Shown here piece by piece: positions 53,629-62,989 of a stretch of 64,000 nt of DNA. The DNA comes from Streptomyces asoensis (GTDB taxonomy: Bacteria > Actinomycetota > Actinomycetes > Streptomycetales > Streptomycetaceae), in assembly GCF_016860545.1 (NCBI RefSeq), contig NZ_BNEB01000002.1, forward strand, positions 1,922,001-1,986,000, in the 5' to 3' direction. The position numbers were made by a program, and so were the translations under genes. The stretch's first letter is position 1. Every line of letters starts with the position of its first letter. A model generated the notes under the pieces. That model saw nothing but the letters and a program-made list of their open reading frames with translations. It had not been told where the DNA came from and did no database searches.

Positions 53629-55421
53629 CCGCCCAGGCCGTACCCCGTTGCTTCCCGCCGGACGAAGCGGCTGGCCGGCGCCGGATCCGCCGCTACGCCG
53701 TGCCCCGCTGGATGATCGAGCGCGCCGGGGAACGCCGGCTGGCCGGCGACTGGCGCGGAGCCTGCGCTGCGGCCGGGCTGGACATCGCCTTCGACCTGTC
53801 CGAGGTCGCGGACCACTGCGGCGACGACGTGGCCGCGCTGCTGGAGGAGGACCTCCGTCACCTCGCCCCGGACCTGCTGCGCTGGCATCTGCCGCGGCTG
53901 CTCGGCGGGCGCACCACCCTGGCCACGGGCACGACCGTCGTCCTCGCGCGCTACCGGCCGAGGACACCGGACGAGCGCCGCCGGACCACGCCGTATCTGC
54001 ACGTCGTCACGGGCGCGATGACGGAGGGACCGCAGCGGGTCGCCCTGCGGTTCGAGACGGTCGAGGACGAGCGTGCCGCGGGCGTCTTCGGCCCCACCAC
54101 GCACGACTGGCGTTCCGCACGGCACCTGTGGGACGACCGGCACAGCGCCGAACTGCGCGAGCGGTGCGGCGGCGACCCCGGGCGACCGCCCTTCTTCCAC
54201 CCCGACGCCACCGTGCGCGGCCCGGAGGAGCTCCCGTCGGACGGCTCCGGTGCGGGGGACCCCGCCGCGCGCGCCGAGTGGACGACGACGCTGCACCAGC
54301 AGGGCCGGGTGCAGGCCGCCTTCGCCGAAGCCGGAATCGACCTCGACCTGACACCTCCGCAGAAGTCGGGCTGGTACCAGGCCGATCCGGAGCCGCTGCT
54401 GGCCGCGCTCGCGCTGAACCACACCCGCCTGGAGCCCGAGGCCCGCCGCCTGGTCGCCGAGGGCACCGGAGACCGTTTCCTGATCGGCGCGCACTTCCGC
54501 ACCTACTTCCTGCTGGAGCCGTCGGGCACCGCCGGACTCTCGGTGCGCGTGGTGGACCGGGACGAGGTCCGGGGCCTGCCCTTCCTCGCAGGCGCCCTGT
54601 GGCGCAGACTCCCCGACCTCGACCTGCTGCGCGCCGGGGGAGTCGCACCCGAGCACCTCCACCCGCTCGTGCGGGCCTCGCTGTTCCCCGCCCTGCACGT
54701 TCCCGAGGACCTCGCGGGTCCGCCCGGACCGACGGCTCCGGCGCCCGTCCGGGTGCGTTGCCGCGGGGAGTGGCACGAGGTGGGCTTCCGGCCCGGCGGA
54801 CTGCTCCACATGCCGCACAGCGACGAGGAACAGCGGCGCGAGCGCGCCCTGCGCGCCTTCGGCGGCGCCGTCGCGGGGTGCTTCGCCGTGGAGCAGACGT
54901 GGACCTCCGGGGCGGGACGCCTGCCCAAGGCGCTGCGGTCCCAGCGCACCGAACTGTTCCTGCGGGCCCAGCACGGTGACACCCCCGGTGTGCTGGAGCT
55001 TCTGGACGCGGGTGTCGACCCGCGGGTGCGGGACGGCCACGGGCGCACCCTGCTGCACGTGCTGAACCTCCTCGACCACGAGCGCCTGCTGCCCCGTCTG
55101 CTGGCGGAGGGCCTGGACCTGGAGGCCCGGGACCGGCGTGAGCGCACCCCGCTGTTCGTCGCCGTCAACGACCTCGGTTCGAAGGCCCTGGTGGAGGCGC
55201 TCGTCGCCGCCGGGAGCCGGCTGGACGTGATCGACGGCACGGAGCTGTCGCTCTCCCAGATCGTCCGCCGCTACAAGCGGTCCGACCTGGCCTTCCTGCG
55301 CGAACGTGTCGACGCGGAACATCCGGGCGTCGGCGCCGAGTGGTGGGACGAGTGGATGGACGAACAGGACGGAGAGCACGACGAGGACGACGACAACGAC
55401 GAGGAGGGGATGTCCCCTTGA
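53625..55421 (+). CDS. Ankyrin-repeat protein with unknown N-terminal region and acidic tail
   Basis: The 598-residue protein has an unrecognised N-terminal region of about 430 residues with Trp/Arg/Asp-rich blocks (DDWRSARHLWDDRHS-like). About three ankyrin repeats follow (441-535: TELFLRAQHGDTPGVLELLDAGVD, GRTLLHVLNLLDHERLL, RTPLFVAVNDLG). A highly acidic tail (about 580-595) ends the protein. The GTG start overlaps the LRR stop as GTGA. It probably mediates protein contacts with the ATPase encoded next. Confidence 0.85.
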   Translation: MTAQAVPRCFPPDEAAGRRRIRRYAVPRWMIERAGERRLAGDWRGACAAAGLDIAFDLSEVADHCGDDVAALLEEDLRHLAPDLLRWHLPRLLGGRTTLATGTTVVLARYRPRTPDERRRTTPYLHVVTGAMTEGPQRVALRFETVEDERAAGVFGPTTHDWRSARHLWDDRHSAELRERCGGDPGRPPFFHPDATVRGPEELPSDGSGAGDPAARAEWTTTLHQQGRVQAAFAEAGIDLDLTPPQKSGWYQADPEPLLAALALNHTRLEPEARRLVAEGTGDRFLIGAHFRTYFLLEPSGTAGLSVRVVDRDEVRGLPFLAGALWRRLPDLDLLRAGGVAPEHLHPLVRASLFPALHVPEDLAGPPGPTAPAPVRVRCRGEWHEVGFRPGGLLHMPHSDEEQRRERALRAFGGAVAGCFAVEQTWTSGAGRLPKALRSQRTELFLRAQHGDTPGVLELLDAGVDPRVRDGHGRTLLHVLNLLDHERLLPRLLAEGLDLEARDRRERTPLFVAVNDLGSKALVEALVAAGSRLDVIDGTELSLSQIVRRYKRSDLAFLRERVDAEHPGVGAEWWDEWMDEQDGEHDEDDDNDEEGMSP

Positions 55422-56629
55422 GCAGCGCCCGTACCGCGACCACCGCGCCGTCGGGCCCGCTCGCGGCCGCCGACGACCTGAACCGCCGACTGCGCACCCT
55501 GCGGACCGAACCCGCCACCAACCCTCAACTGGAGGCACTGGCACTGGCCGTGACGGCCAATCAGCCCGTGCTGCTGTGGGGTGAGCCGGGCATCGGCAAG
55601 TCGGCGGGACTGGAGCAGCTCGCCGCCGGGCTCGGCCTGCCGCTGGAGACGGTCATCGCCAGCGTGCACGAGCCGTCCGACTTCGCGGGCCTGCCGATCG
55701 TCGGTGACGATCCCGCCGTCACCGGTGTGCCGATGGCGCCGCCGGACTGGGCGGTCCGGCTCGCCCGGGCGGGGCAGGGACTGCTCTTCTTCGACGAGCT
55801 GTCCTCCGCGCCGCCGGCCGTGCAGGCGGCCCTGCTGCGGGTGGTCCTCGAACGGCGGGTCGGCAGTCTGCTCCTGCCGGAGGCCGTGCGGATCGTCGCC
55901 GCAGCCAACCCGCCCTCCAGCGCGGCGGACGGCTGGCACCTCAGCCCGCCCCTGGCCAACCGGTTCGTCCACCTCGAATGGACCCACGACCCGCGCACCG
56001 TCGCCCGCGGCATGGCCGGCACCTGGCCGGAGGTGACCGTCCCCGTCGTGGACGCGGGCAGGGTCCCCGGCGCCGTTGCCCGGGCGCGTGGCGCGATCTC
56101 CGGCTTCCTCACCGCGCGACCCGGCCTCGTGCACCACATCCCCGCCGATGCCGAGAGCCGCGGCCGGTCCTGGCCGTCGCCGCGCACCTGGGAGATGGCG
56201 CTGAAGCTTCTCGCCGCGGGGTACGCGTCGGGCGTCGGGCGCGAGGCGCTGGCCGCGGCGCTCACCGGCGCGGTCGGGGACGGCGCCGGCATCGAGCTGC
56301 TGTCGTACCTCGAACACCTGGACCTGCCCGACCCCGACCGCGTCCTCGCCGATCCCGACGCCTTCGCCCTTCCCGACCGCGGTGACCGTCAACTGGCCTT
56401 CCTCATCGCCGTGGTCGCCGCCATCCAGAGCGACCTGACCCGGCCCCGCTGGGAGGCGGGCTGGGCCGTGCTGGCGAAGGCGGTGGACGCAGGCGTCCCG
56501 GACGTGGCGGCCCGCGCGGCCACCGACCTCGCCGCGATGCGCCACCTCGACTGGCCCGTACCGCCCGGCATCGACGGCTTCCTGGAGCTGCTCCAGATGT
56601 CGGGAGCCCTGCCCGGCGGCGGCCGGTGA
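55418..56629 (+). CDS. MoxR-type AAA+ ATPase
   Basis: The 403-residue ATPase has Walker A GEPGIGKS (55-62), Walker B LLFFDE (122-127), sensor 1 AANP (162-165) and an arginine near LANRF (182). This is the MoxR branch, which remodels or inserts cofactors into VWA-domain partners. The TTG start overlaps the previous stop as TTGA, with GGAGGGG a few bases upstream. Its stop overlaps the VWA gene start as GTGA. The pairing with a VWA protein is the standard MoxR arrangement. Confidence 0.92.
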   Translation: MSSARTATTAPSGPLAAADDLNRRLRTLRTEPATNPQLEALALAVTANQPVLLWGEPGIGKSAGLEQLAAGLGLPLETVIASVHEPSDFAGLPIVGDDPAVTGVPMAPPDWAVRLARAGQGLLFFDELSSAPPAVQAALLRVVLERRVGSLLLPEAVRIVAAANPPSSAADGWHLSPPLANRFVHLEWTHDPRTVARGMAGTWPEVTVPVVDAGRVPGAVARARGAISGFLTARPGLVHHIPADAESRGRSWPSPRTWEMALKLLAAGYASGVGREALAAALTGAVGDGAGIELLSYLEHLDLPDPDRVLADPDAFALPDRGDRQLAFLIAVVAAIQSDLTRPRWEAGWAVLAKAVDAGVPDVAARAATDLAAMRHLDWPVPPGIDGFLELLQMSGALPGGGR

Positions 56630-57828
56630 GACGCGCGGGGCGGACGGCGGACGCGCCCGGCGGCCTGGACACGACCAAACTGCTCGCCGCCCGCTACAAG
56701 GCGGCGAACGACCGTCCGTATCTGGCGTCGGCGCTGTACGCGCTGACCGTCGTGCCCAGCGCCCAGGTGCCGACGATGGGAGTGGACCGGCACTGGCGCT
56801 GCTACGTCTCGCCCGCCTTCGTCGACGCGACGCCGGTGCCCGAGCTCGCCGGGGTCTGGGTGCACGAGGCGGCACATCTGCTGCGCGACCACCACGGGCG
56901 CGCCGACCGGCTGCCGGCCGCCGCCCAGCGCGACCCGCACCGGGTCAACGTCGCCCAGGACTGCGAGATCAACGACGACCTGCTCGCCGACGGTCTGCGG
57001 CTGCCCGAGGGACGCATGGAACCGCGGCTCTTCGGGCTCCCCGAGGGCCAGTTGTTCGAGGCGTACCTGGACCGGCTCCCGGAGCACGTGCGCGGGCCGG
57101 ACTGCGGGTCGGGCGCCCACGGCCGGCCGGCGCCCTGGGAACTGGACGAGGACCCCGGCCCCGCCCGGCTCCGCGAGGTGGAGGCGCAGGCCCTGCGGCG
57201 GCTCACCGCCGAGGCGATGCGCGCCCACCAGCGCACCCGTGGCAACCTGCCCGCGGGCTGGCAGCGCTGGGCCGAGGAGGTCCTGGAACCCACGGTCGAC
57301 TGGCGGCGGGCGCTGTCCGGAGCGGTCCGGGAAGCCGCCGCCTGGGCCGCGGGCGCCGTCGACTACACCTACCGCCGTCCGTCGCGCCGCACGCCGGCGC
57401 TGCGGGGCGTCGTGCTGCCGAGTCTGCGCCGTCCGCTGCCGAGGGTGGCCGTCGTCATCGACACCTCGGGCTCGATGGGCGAGGCCGAACTGGCGGCGGC
57501 GCTGGGGGAGGTGACGGGCGTCCTGCGCGAGGTGGGCATCCGGGGCAACCGCGTGACCGTGCTCGCCTGCGACGCCGACGTGCACGCGGTGTCGCGGGTG
57601 GTGGCCACCGAGCAGATCACCCTGGGCGGCGGTGGCGGCACGGACATGCGGGTCGGGATCGAGGCGGCCCTCTCCGTGCGCGAGCGTCCGGGCATCGTCG
57701 TCGTCCTCACCGACGGGTACACCCCCTGGCCCGACGAGAGCCCGCCGTGCCGACTCCTCGCGGCGCTGATCGGGTCCGAAGCGCCGCGGCCGCCGCACTG
57801 GGTGGAGACGGTCCGCATTCCCGCGTGA
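56626..57828 (+). CDS. DUF2201-like protein: putative HEAAH metallopeptidase fused to VWA domain
   Basis: The 400-residue protein has an N-terminal domain with H80-E-A-A-H84, a zincin-like motif, and Glu114 (DCEINDD) as a possible third ligand. The C-terminal VWA domain (about 273-400) has the complete metal-ion site DTSGS (279-283), Thr339 and Asp363. Such proteins are clients of MoxR ATPases. The GTG start overlaps the ATPase stop. It is the last gene of the operon and could be the effector: a protease switched by the ATPase. Confidence 0.88.
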   Translation: MRRAGRTADAPGGLDTTKLLAARYKAANDRPYLASALYALTVVPSAQVPTMGVDRHWRCYVSPAFVDATPVPELAGVWVHEAAHLLRDHHGRADRLPAAAQRDPHRVNVAQDCEINDDLLADGLRLPEGRMEPRLFGLPEGQLFEAYLDRLPEHVRGPDCGSGAHGRPAPWELDEDPGPARLREVEAQALRRLTAEAMRAHQRTRGNLPAGWQRWAEEVLEPTVDWRRALSGAVREAAAWAAGAVDYTYRRPSRRTPALRGVVLPSLRRPLPRVAVVIDTSGSMGEAELAAALGEVTGVLREVGIRGNRVTVLACDADVHAVSRVVATEQITLGGGGGTDMRVGIEAALSVRERPGIVVVLTDGYTPWPDESPPCRLLAALIGSEAPRPPHWVETVRIPA

Positions 57829-57939
57829 CGGCATGGGCGGAACACCTCGCGGCACGCGGTGCGCGCTGCGCACGCGGTGCCCGGACGCGCCCGCGTGCAC
57901 ACCCGCGTGCCCAGGGGGCTCCACCGGGTGCCCGCTCCG

Positions 57940-58536
57940 TCACCGGGCGATCGAGACGGCGAAGGGCGCGAACCCGCTCGCCCGGATCACGTGCGGTACG
58001 AACAGGACGGCGGCCTCGGTGGCCCGCGCGGTCTCGATGCCGCCGAGGTCGACGATCCACTCCGGGGACCAGCCGAGGTCCGCGAGCAGCCCGCAGACGG
58101 TCTGTTTGGCCTGCTGGTCCTCGCCGGAGAGGAAGGCCGTCGGCGGCCGGCCGAGCGCGGAGGGCGCGGTCATCACCGTGTAGAGCATGGTGTTGAGCGT
58201 CTTGACGACGCGCGTGCCGGGAAGCGCCGTCTGGAGCTGTTCCGCGAGGCTCGTACCGGGGTGGAGCAGGGCGGCGGGCAGCCCGTCGGGTCCGTCGACG
58301 GTCGCGTTGGAGACGTCCACCAGGATCTTGCCGTGCAGTTCCTCGCGCAGTGCGGTGAGCCGTTCCAGCGAACCGGCGCCCGGAGTGGCGTTGACGACGA
58401 TCCGCGCCGTCCGGACGGCTTCCGCGGACGCCTCGGGGGAGCGGCCCGCCACGGTCACCTCGTGTCCCGCCGCGGTGAGCGCCGCGGCGAGGTTGCCGCC
58501 CACGCGGCCGCTGCCCAGCACGGTGATCTTGTTCAT
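57940..58536 (-). CDS. NADP-binding F420-reductase-like oxidoreductase
   Basis: The 198-residue protein has an N-terminal Rossmann fold (ITVLGSGRVGGNLAAALTAAGHEVTVAGR) and matches the NADP oxidoreductase/F420:NADP reductase-like family. It ends with a helical region (TEAAVLFVPHVIRA). The ATG at 58536 is chosen; a TTG three codons earlier is possible. It lies 64 bases downstream of the inositol-phosphatase-like gene and is probably co-transcribed with it. Confidence 0.88.
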   Translation of the reverse strand: MNKITVLGSGRVGGNLAAALTAAGHEVTVAGRSPEASAEAVRTARIVVNATPGAGSLERLTALREELHGKILVDVSNATVDGPDGLPAALLHPGTSLAEQLQTALPGTRVVKTLNTMLYTVMTAPSALGRPPTAFLSGEDQQAKQTVCGLLADLGWSPEWIVDLGGIETARATEAAVLFVPHVIRASGFAPFAVSIAR

Positions 58537-58600
58537 GTCGGCCAAGTCCTGTCTGTGTCAGATGTGTTCGAGTGCGGTGCTCTGGTGAGGTGACGGCGGG

Positions 58601-59482
58601 TCAGCGGGCGAGCGTGGCCACGGCGGCGGCGTGCACGCCGGGCGCGGCGGCGAGGAAGCTGTCGCTCCGCGGACTCCACGGGCGGCCCTCGGCGTCGGAG
58701 ACGCGTCCACCGGCCTCGGTGACGAGCAGCGCGCCCGGCAGCAGGTCGGCGCGGGCACCGGAGAACTGCCAGAAGGCGTCCATCCGGCCGGCGGCCACGT
58801 GGAGCAGGTGCAGGGTGGCGGGCACGGCCGTACGCACCACCAGAGCGTCCAGCAGCATCGAGGTGATCGAGGCCCCGACGCGACGGACGACCTTCTCGTC
58901 CTCGTCCGGCCTCGCCTGGCTCGTCGCCACGAGGCCCATACCGAGGTCGGTGGTCGGGGAGACGTGCAGCGGCCGGCCGTCGAGCCGGGCGCCGCCGCCG
59001 GCGAGCGCGGTGTACGTCTCCCCGGTCGCCGGCAGGTGGACCGCGGTGAGCACCGGCACGTTGTCGCGTACGAGGGTGGCGGTCACCGCCCACTCCGGCA
59101 GTCCGTGCAGGTGGTTGACGTTGCCCTCGGCCGGGTCGACGACCCACCATTCGCCCGGAGGCAGCGCGCCGCCCTCGAGCTCCTCCTCCACCCAGCGGGC
59201 CTCCGGACGCAACTGGGTGAGGCGGGGGCGCAGAATGCCGAGGGCGAGTTCGTCGTTGACGGCCAGCGCGCGCATCAGCTCCTCGCGGGTCTCGTGGTGG
59301 ACGACGTCGCCGAAGCGCTCGCGCAGCGCCGAGGCCGCGTCGCGTACGGCGTCCGCGGTGCGCGCCAGCACTTCGGCGTCCGCGGCAAAACCGGAGGGCC
59401 CGGCCGAAGCGGCCGAAGCGGCTGCGTCTACAGGAGTGGCGGAACCCGTGGGGACGGCGGGACCGGTGGGCGTCTCGGACAT
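58601..59482 (-). CDS. Inositol monophosphatase-family protein with altered motif
   Basis: The 293-residue protein follows the IMPase fold: WVEEE metal-binding block, WVVDPAEGNVNH at 113-124, and GARADLLPG in place of the usual WDxAAG. The first motif is normally DPxDGT; here Glu119 replaces the second Asp and Asn the Thr, while Asp116 and the later Asp of RADLL remain. Such relatives occur in Streptomyces, and their substrate is unknown. GGAG lies seven bases before the ATG at 59482. It is divergent from a LysR gene. Confidence 0.86.
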   Translation of the reverse strand: MSETPTGPAVPTGSATPVDAAASAASAGPSGFAADAEVLARTADAVRDAASALRERFGDVVHHETREELMRALAVNDELALGILRPRLTQLRPEARWVEEELEGGALPPGEWWVVDPAEGNVNHLHGLPEWAVTATLVRDNVPVLTAVHLPATGETYTALAGGGARLDGRPLHVSPTTDLGMGLVATSQARPDEDEKVVRRVGASITSMLLDALVVRTAVPATLHLLHVAAGRMDAFWQFSGARADLLPGALLVTEAGGRVSDAEGRPWSPRSDSFLAAAPGVHAAAVATLAR

Positions 59483-59605
59483 GACGGAACTCCATCGAAG
59501 CGAGGGGATGAGGTCGATCGGGCGGCAGCCGCGCCGCGGTGCGCCCGTACCTCGACCGTATGAGCCGCCATCATTAACATCAAGTGCATGTAAAGCACGG
59601 CTAGC

Positions 59606-60562
59606 ATGACTGCCATGCAACTGGATCTGAATCTGCTCGCCGCGCTGGACGCCCTCCTGGAGGAGGGCAGCGTGGCCGGTGCGGCCGAGCGCCTGCACGT
59701 CACCGCTCCCGCGATGAGCCGGAGTCTCGGCCGGATCAGGCGCACGACGGGGGATCAGATCCTGGTGCGCACCGGGCGCACGATGACGCCCACGCCGTAC
59801 GCGATCGCCGTGCGGGCACAGGTCCACGACCTGCTCCAGCAGGTCCGGGGCGTGCTGGCGCCGAGCCGTGAACTCGACCTGGCGACGCTGGAGCGGACCT
59901 TCACGCTGCGCTGGCACGACGCGCTCGTCACCCACGCGGGCCCCGCTCTCCTGGCGGCCGTGCGCGAGCAGGCGCCCGGTGTGCGACTGCGCTTCCTGGC
60001 CGAGTCCAGCGTCGACACCCCCGAGCTGCGCCGGGGCGAGGTCGACCTCGCCGCGAACGCCGACCGCCCCACCGCGTCCGAGATCCGCGCCGAGCGGGTG
60101 GCCGAGACCCGGCACGTCGTCGCCGTGCGGGCGGAGCACCCGCTCACCCGGGCCGGGACGGTGACGGCGGCGCACTACGCGGCGGCCGACCACATCGCCG
60201 TCTCACGCCGGGGAAGGCTCTCCAGCGTCCTCGACGGCGCCCTCGCCGCCCTCGGCCTCACCCGGCGAGTGGTGGCGTCCGCGCCCACCGAGGGAGCCGC
60301 CTTCGCGTTCGTGCGGAACTCCGACCTGCTGGTCACCGTGCCCGAATCCACCGCGCGACCGGCGGCCGCGGAGCTCGGCCTGACGCTGCTCCCGCTTCCC
60401 CTCGACCTGCCCCCCGCCCCGGTCTACCTGTCCTGGCACCAGCGCTACGACACCGACCCCGCACACCGGTGGCTGCGCGACCTGGCGCGCGGCGCGCTGA
60501 CCGACCCGGAGACCGCGGGACACCGGCCGGCCCCCTCGGAGCCGGTGCGCGAGAGCGGGTGA
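59606..60562 (+). CDS. LysR-family transcriptional regulator
   Basis: The 318-residue protein has a winged helix-turn-helix (about 4-63: LNLLAALDALLEEGSVAGAAERLHVTAPAMSRSLGRIR) and a periplasmic-binding-like effector domain (90-300). It is divergent from the IMPase-like/reductase pair, 123 bases away. TGCATGTAAAGCA (59586-59598) fits the LysR T-N11-A box just before its start, so it probably controls those genes and itself. An alternative ATG is three codons later. Confidence 0.92.
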   Translation: MTAMQLDLNLLAALDALLEEGSVAGAAERLHVTAPAMSRSLGRIRRTTGDQILVRTGRTMTPTPYAIAVRAQVHDLLQQVRGVLAPSRELDLATLERTFTLRWHDALVTHAGPALLAAVREQAPGVRLRFLAESSVDTPELRRGEVDLAANADRPTASEIRAERVAETRHVVAVRAEHPLTRAGTVTAAHYAAADHIAVSRRGRLSSVLDGALAALGLTRRVVASAPTEGAAFAFVRNSDLLVTVPESTARPAAAELGLTLLPLPLDLPPAPVYLSWHQRYDTDPAHRWLRDLARGALTDPETAGHRPAPSEPVRESG

Positions 60563-60674
60563 GGGGGAGGCCGGGGGACCCGGTGTGCGGCAGCTGAGCC
60601 GACCGGTGTCACGGCGTCCCGGGCGTGGGCATGATGGAAGCCGGGGGACGGTGCCGGCGTAGGGGGGGGCGGAC

Positions 60675-61283
60675 GTGTTCGACGGCATCAGGAGCGGCCG
60701 CGGGCTGCGGAAGATCACCCAGGCGTGGTTCTGGGAGGACGTGCGCGACGGGGTGTCCGAGTTCGTCCGCTCCCGCGCGGTGTGGGTGGTGGTCGGCAAC
60801 GTCGGCACGTTCCTCAGTGCCCTGGCCGGACTGGTGCACCACTGGTCCCGCCCGGTCTCGTTCGCCGACGGCGCCGTCCTGCAACTCGTCTGTGCGGCCT
60901 GGCAGGCGGTCGCCCTCTTCCCGGTCGTGCTGCCCGGACGGGCGGCCACGGAACGGGACGTCGTCGGTCTGGGCGATCTGTACCAGGGCATGACGGTGCT
61001 GACGGTCTGCGGCAGCTGGATCTTCGGCGTGTTCCCTGGCTTGGGTCTGCTCATCTTCCTCGACGCGGACGTCGACGGCCCGCTGTGGGCCGCGCTGTTC
61101 GTCTCGGGAACCACCCTCATGCTGGCCTGCGTCGCGGGACTGATGACGGCGACGGCCGTCTCCGACACGGTGCGGGCACGGCACAGGGGGACGATCGCAC
61201 CGCCGGGCGGGTCCGGCTGGTACGACGGCGGCGACGGCACCGACACCGCCGACGTGGACGCGAGCGGTTCCGACGGCGACTGA
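60675..61283 (+). CDS. Membrane protein of unknown function
   Basis: The 202-residue protein has four likely transmembrane segments (about 37-53, 68-85, 106-128, 138-158), a basic N-terminus and a Gly/Asp-rich acidic C-terminal tail (GDGTDTADVDASGSDGD) in the cytoplasm. The GTG start has a poly-G stretch upstream. The family is not recognised. Confidence 0.78.
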   Translation: MFDGIRSGRGLRKITQAWFWEDVRDGVSEFVRSRAVWVVVGNVGTFLSALAGLVHHWSRPVSFADGAVLQLVCAAWQAVALFPVVLPGRAATERDVVGLGDLYQGMTVLTVCGSWIFGVFPGLGLLIFLDADVDGPLWAALFVSGTTLMLACVAGLMTATAVSDTVRARHRGTIAPPGGSGWYDGGDGTDTADVDASGSDGD

Positions 61284-61359
61284 CCGGCGCCGGACCCCGC
61301 GCCGACCGCGGTCTCCCCGTCGCCTCCTGGCCGCCCGTCAGCCGCCGCTCGGCCCCTCC

Positions 61360-62028
61360 TCACTGCTCGAAACGCCACCGTCCTTCCGAGACGACGTCCA
61401 CCTTTTCGTCCCGCACGCGAAGCGCCGTGTCGTCGTCGATGAAGTAGATCGGGAAGTCCGCCCGCGCGGTGATGCGATCGGCCCAGGCGTCGTCCCGCTC
61501 GGGGAAGTCCGGTGAGTACAGGTGGGGCTTGAGGTACCAGTCGAAGAGCCCGAACGGCGGCTCCAGGGCCGTCGCGCCGAGCACATGGAGGTCGGCGGTG
61601 TCACCGATGACGTCGGCGGAATGGTCGGTGAGATGTCGGCTGAAGATCATCGATCCGGCGCTGACCCCCACGTAGACGCGTTCCTCCAGCGCCTCCAGGA
61701 TGCCGTCGGCCAGGCCGTTGCCGGTGATGCTGCGCGCGAGGTGGTAGTGGTTGCCGCCCTCGGCGTAGATGACGTCGGCGCGCCGCAGCCGGTCGAGCAC
61801 CATCCGGCTCGGCAGGCCGTTCAGCTCCAGGACGTCGAACTCCCGCCAGCCGAGGCCGTGCAGCCGGTTCATGTCCTCGACGACCCATCCGTGGTCCCCG
61901 GGTTCGGCGACCGACGCGGTGGGAACGAACACGACGTTCGCCGATCCGAACGGCTTTCCCAGCATGTCCCGCAGCGCGTCCCGCAGTGTCTCGTTGCGCA
62001 GGCCGCTCGCCGTCAGCAGTAGGTTCAT
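61360..62028 (-). CDS. Peptidase S51 (dipeptidase E/cyanophycinase-like) family protein
   Basis: The 222-residue protein matches S51: a short N-terminus (MNLLLTASGL), AEGGNHYHLARS, and the nucleophile elbow GVSAGSM with Ser123. Members are alpha-aspartyl dipeptidases or related peptidases acting in the cytoplasm. The start ATG at 62028 lacks a clear ribosome binding site. It is convergent with the membrane protein gene before it. Confidence 0.86.
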   Translation of the reverse strand: MNLLLTASGLRNETLRDALRDMLGKPFGSANVVFVPTASVAEPGDHGWVVEDMNRLHGLGWREFDVLELNGLPSRMVLDRLRRADVIYAEGGNHYHLARSITGNGLADGILEALEERVYVGVSAGSMIFSRHLTDHSADVIGDTADLHVLGATALEPPFGLFDWYLKPHLYSPDFPERDDAWADRITARADFPIYFIDDDTALRVRDEKVDVVSEGRWRFEQ

Positions 62029-62146
62029 CGGGCGAGCCAAGCACGGCTGACGGACGCACGCAACGAAGCCCGGCATCCACCCGCACCGGCCCGTACGTCC
62101 TGCGGGCCGCCTCCACGATCAAGCAGGCGACCCGGGGCCCGGCGGG

Positions 62147-62719
62147 TCAGCGGACGACGTCGAACACGTTCTTCTGGAGACCGTTGGCGTACACCTCGTG
62201 CTCGACCAGCTTCAGCTTCTGGGTGTCCTTGTCCGTGGTGCTGAAGAGCCGCTTGCCGGCTCCGAGCAGGAGGGGGAAGACGAGCAGGTGGTAGCGGTCG
62301 ACGAGGCCCGCGTCCGAGAGGGCGTGGTTCAGGGAGGCGCTCCCGTGGACGATGATCGGACCGCCCTCGGTCCGCTTGAGCGCGGCGACCTCGTCGAGCG
62401 ACCGCAGGATCGTCGTCTCGCCCCAGTTCGTCACCAGGTCCTCCTCGCCGAGGGTCGTCGAGACGACGTACTTCGGCATGACCTTGTAGTCGGCGAAGTC
62501 CTCCATGTCGGGCCACACCGCGCTGAACGACTCGTAGCTGGTCCTGCCCAGCAGCATCGCGGCGGCCTCCTTCTGCTCGCGCCCCTTGATCTCGAACGCC
62601 TCGGGGAGGAACTCGACGTCCTTGAAGGTCCAGCCGGCGTTGCGGTAGCCGGGTTCGCCGCCCGGAGCCTCCACGACGCCGTCGAGCGAGATGAAAGCCG
62701 TGCTGATCAGGGTGCGCAT
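62147..62719 (-). CDS. RibD C-terminal/dihydrofolate-reductase-like protein
   Basis: The 190-residue protein has the DHFR-like fold of the RibD_C family: STAFISLDGVVEAP near the start, LLGRTSYESFSAVWP in the middle, and the later PIIVHGSASL and VFPLLLGAGKRLF. These widespread paralogues are thought to reduce small molecules with NADPH; substrates are rarely known. GAGGAA precedes the ATG. It is a single gene. Confidence 0.92.
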   Translation of the reverse strand: MRTLISTAFISLDGVVEAPGGEPGYRNAGWTFKDVEFLPEAFEIKGREQKEAAAMLLGRTSYESFSAVWPDMEDFADYKVMPKYVVSTTLGEEDLVTNWGETTILRSLDEVAALKRTEGGPIIVHGSASLNHALSDAGLVDRYHLLVFPLLLGAGKRLFSTTDKDTQKLKLVEHEVYANGLQKNVFDVVR

Positions 62720-62989
62720 CGTGGTTCCTCGTTGTCTCGTGTCGGGTTCTCGGCGGACTCGGTCGGCGTGGGCCCGGACCGCCCTCGCGGCCCCGGCGCG
62801 CCCACCATGACTTCTGACTGCCGATCATGAAGGAACTCATCGGTGCGCGCCGACCTTCGACCGACTTCGGCGGACCGATCCCCGCGACGGCGATGCGTCC
62901 CGCGCCCGTCGGCGGCGGTCGCCGGAGGTGCTGCTCCCGACGGGCGACGCCCGTCCGGGCTCCGCCGAGCGGGTGGTGCCCGACGCGGC

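Noticed and set aside
55418..57828. MoxR/VWA pair as a magnesium or cobalt chelatase
   Set aside because: No large chelatase subunit or cobalamin/chlorophyll gene is nearby, and the VWA protein carries a HEAAH domain instead.
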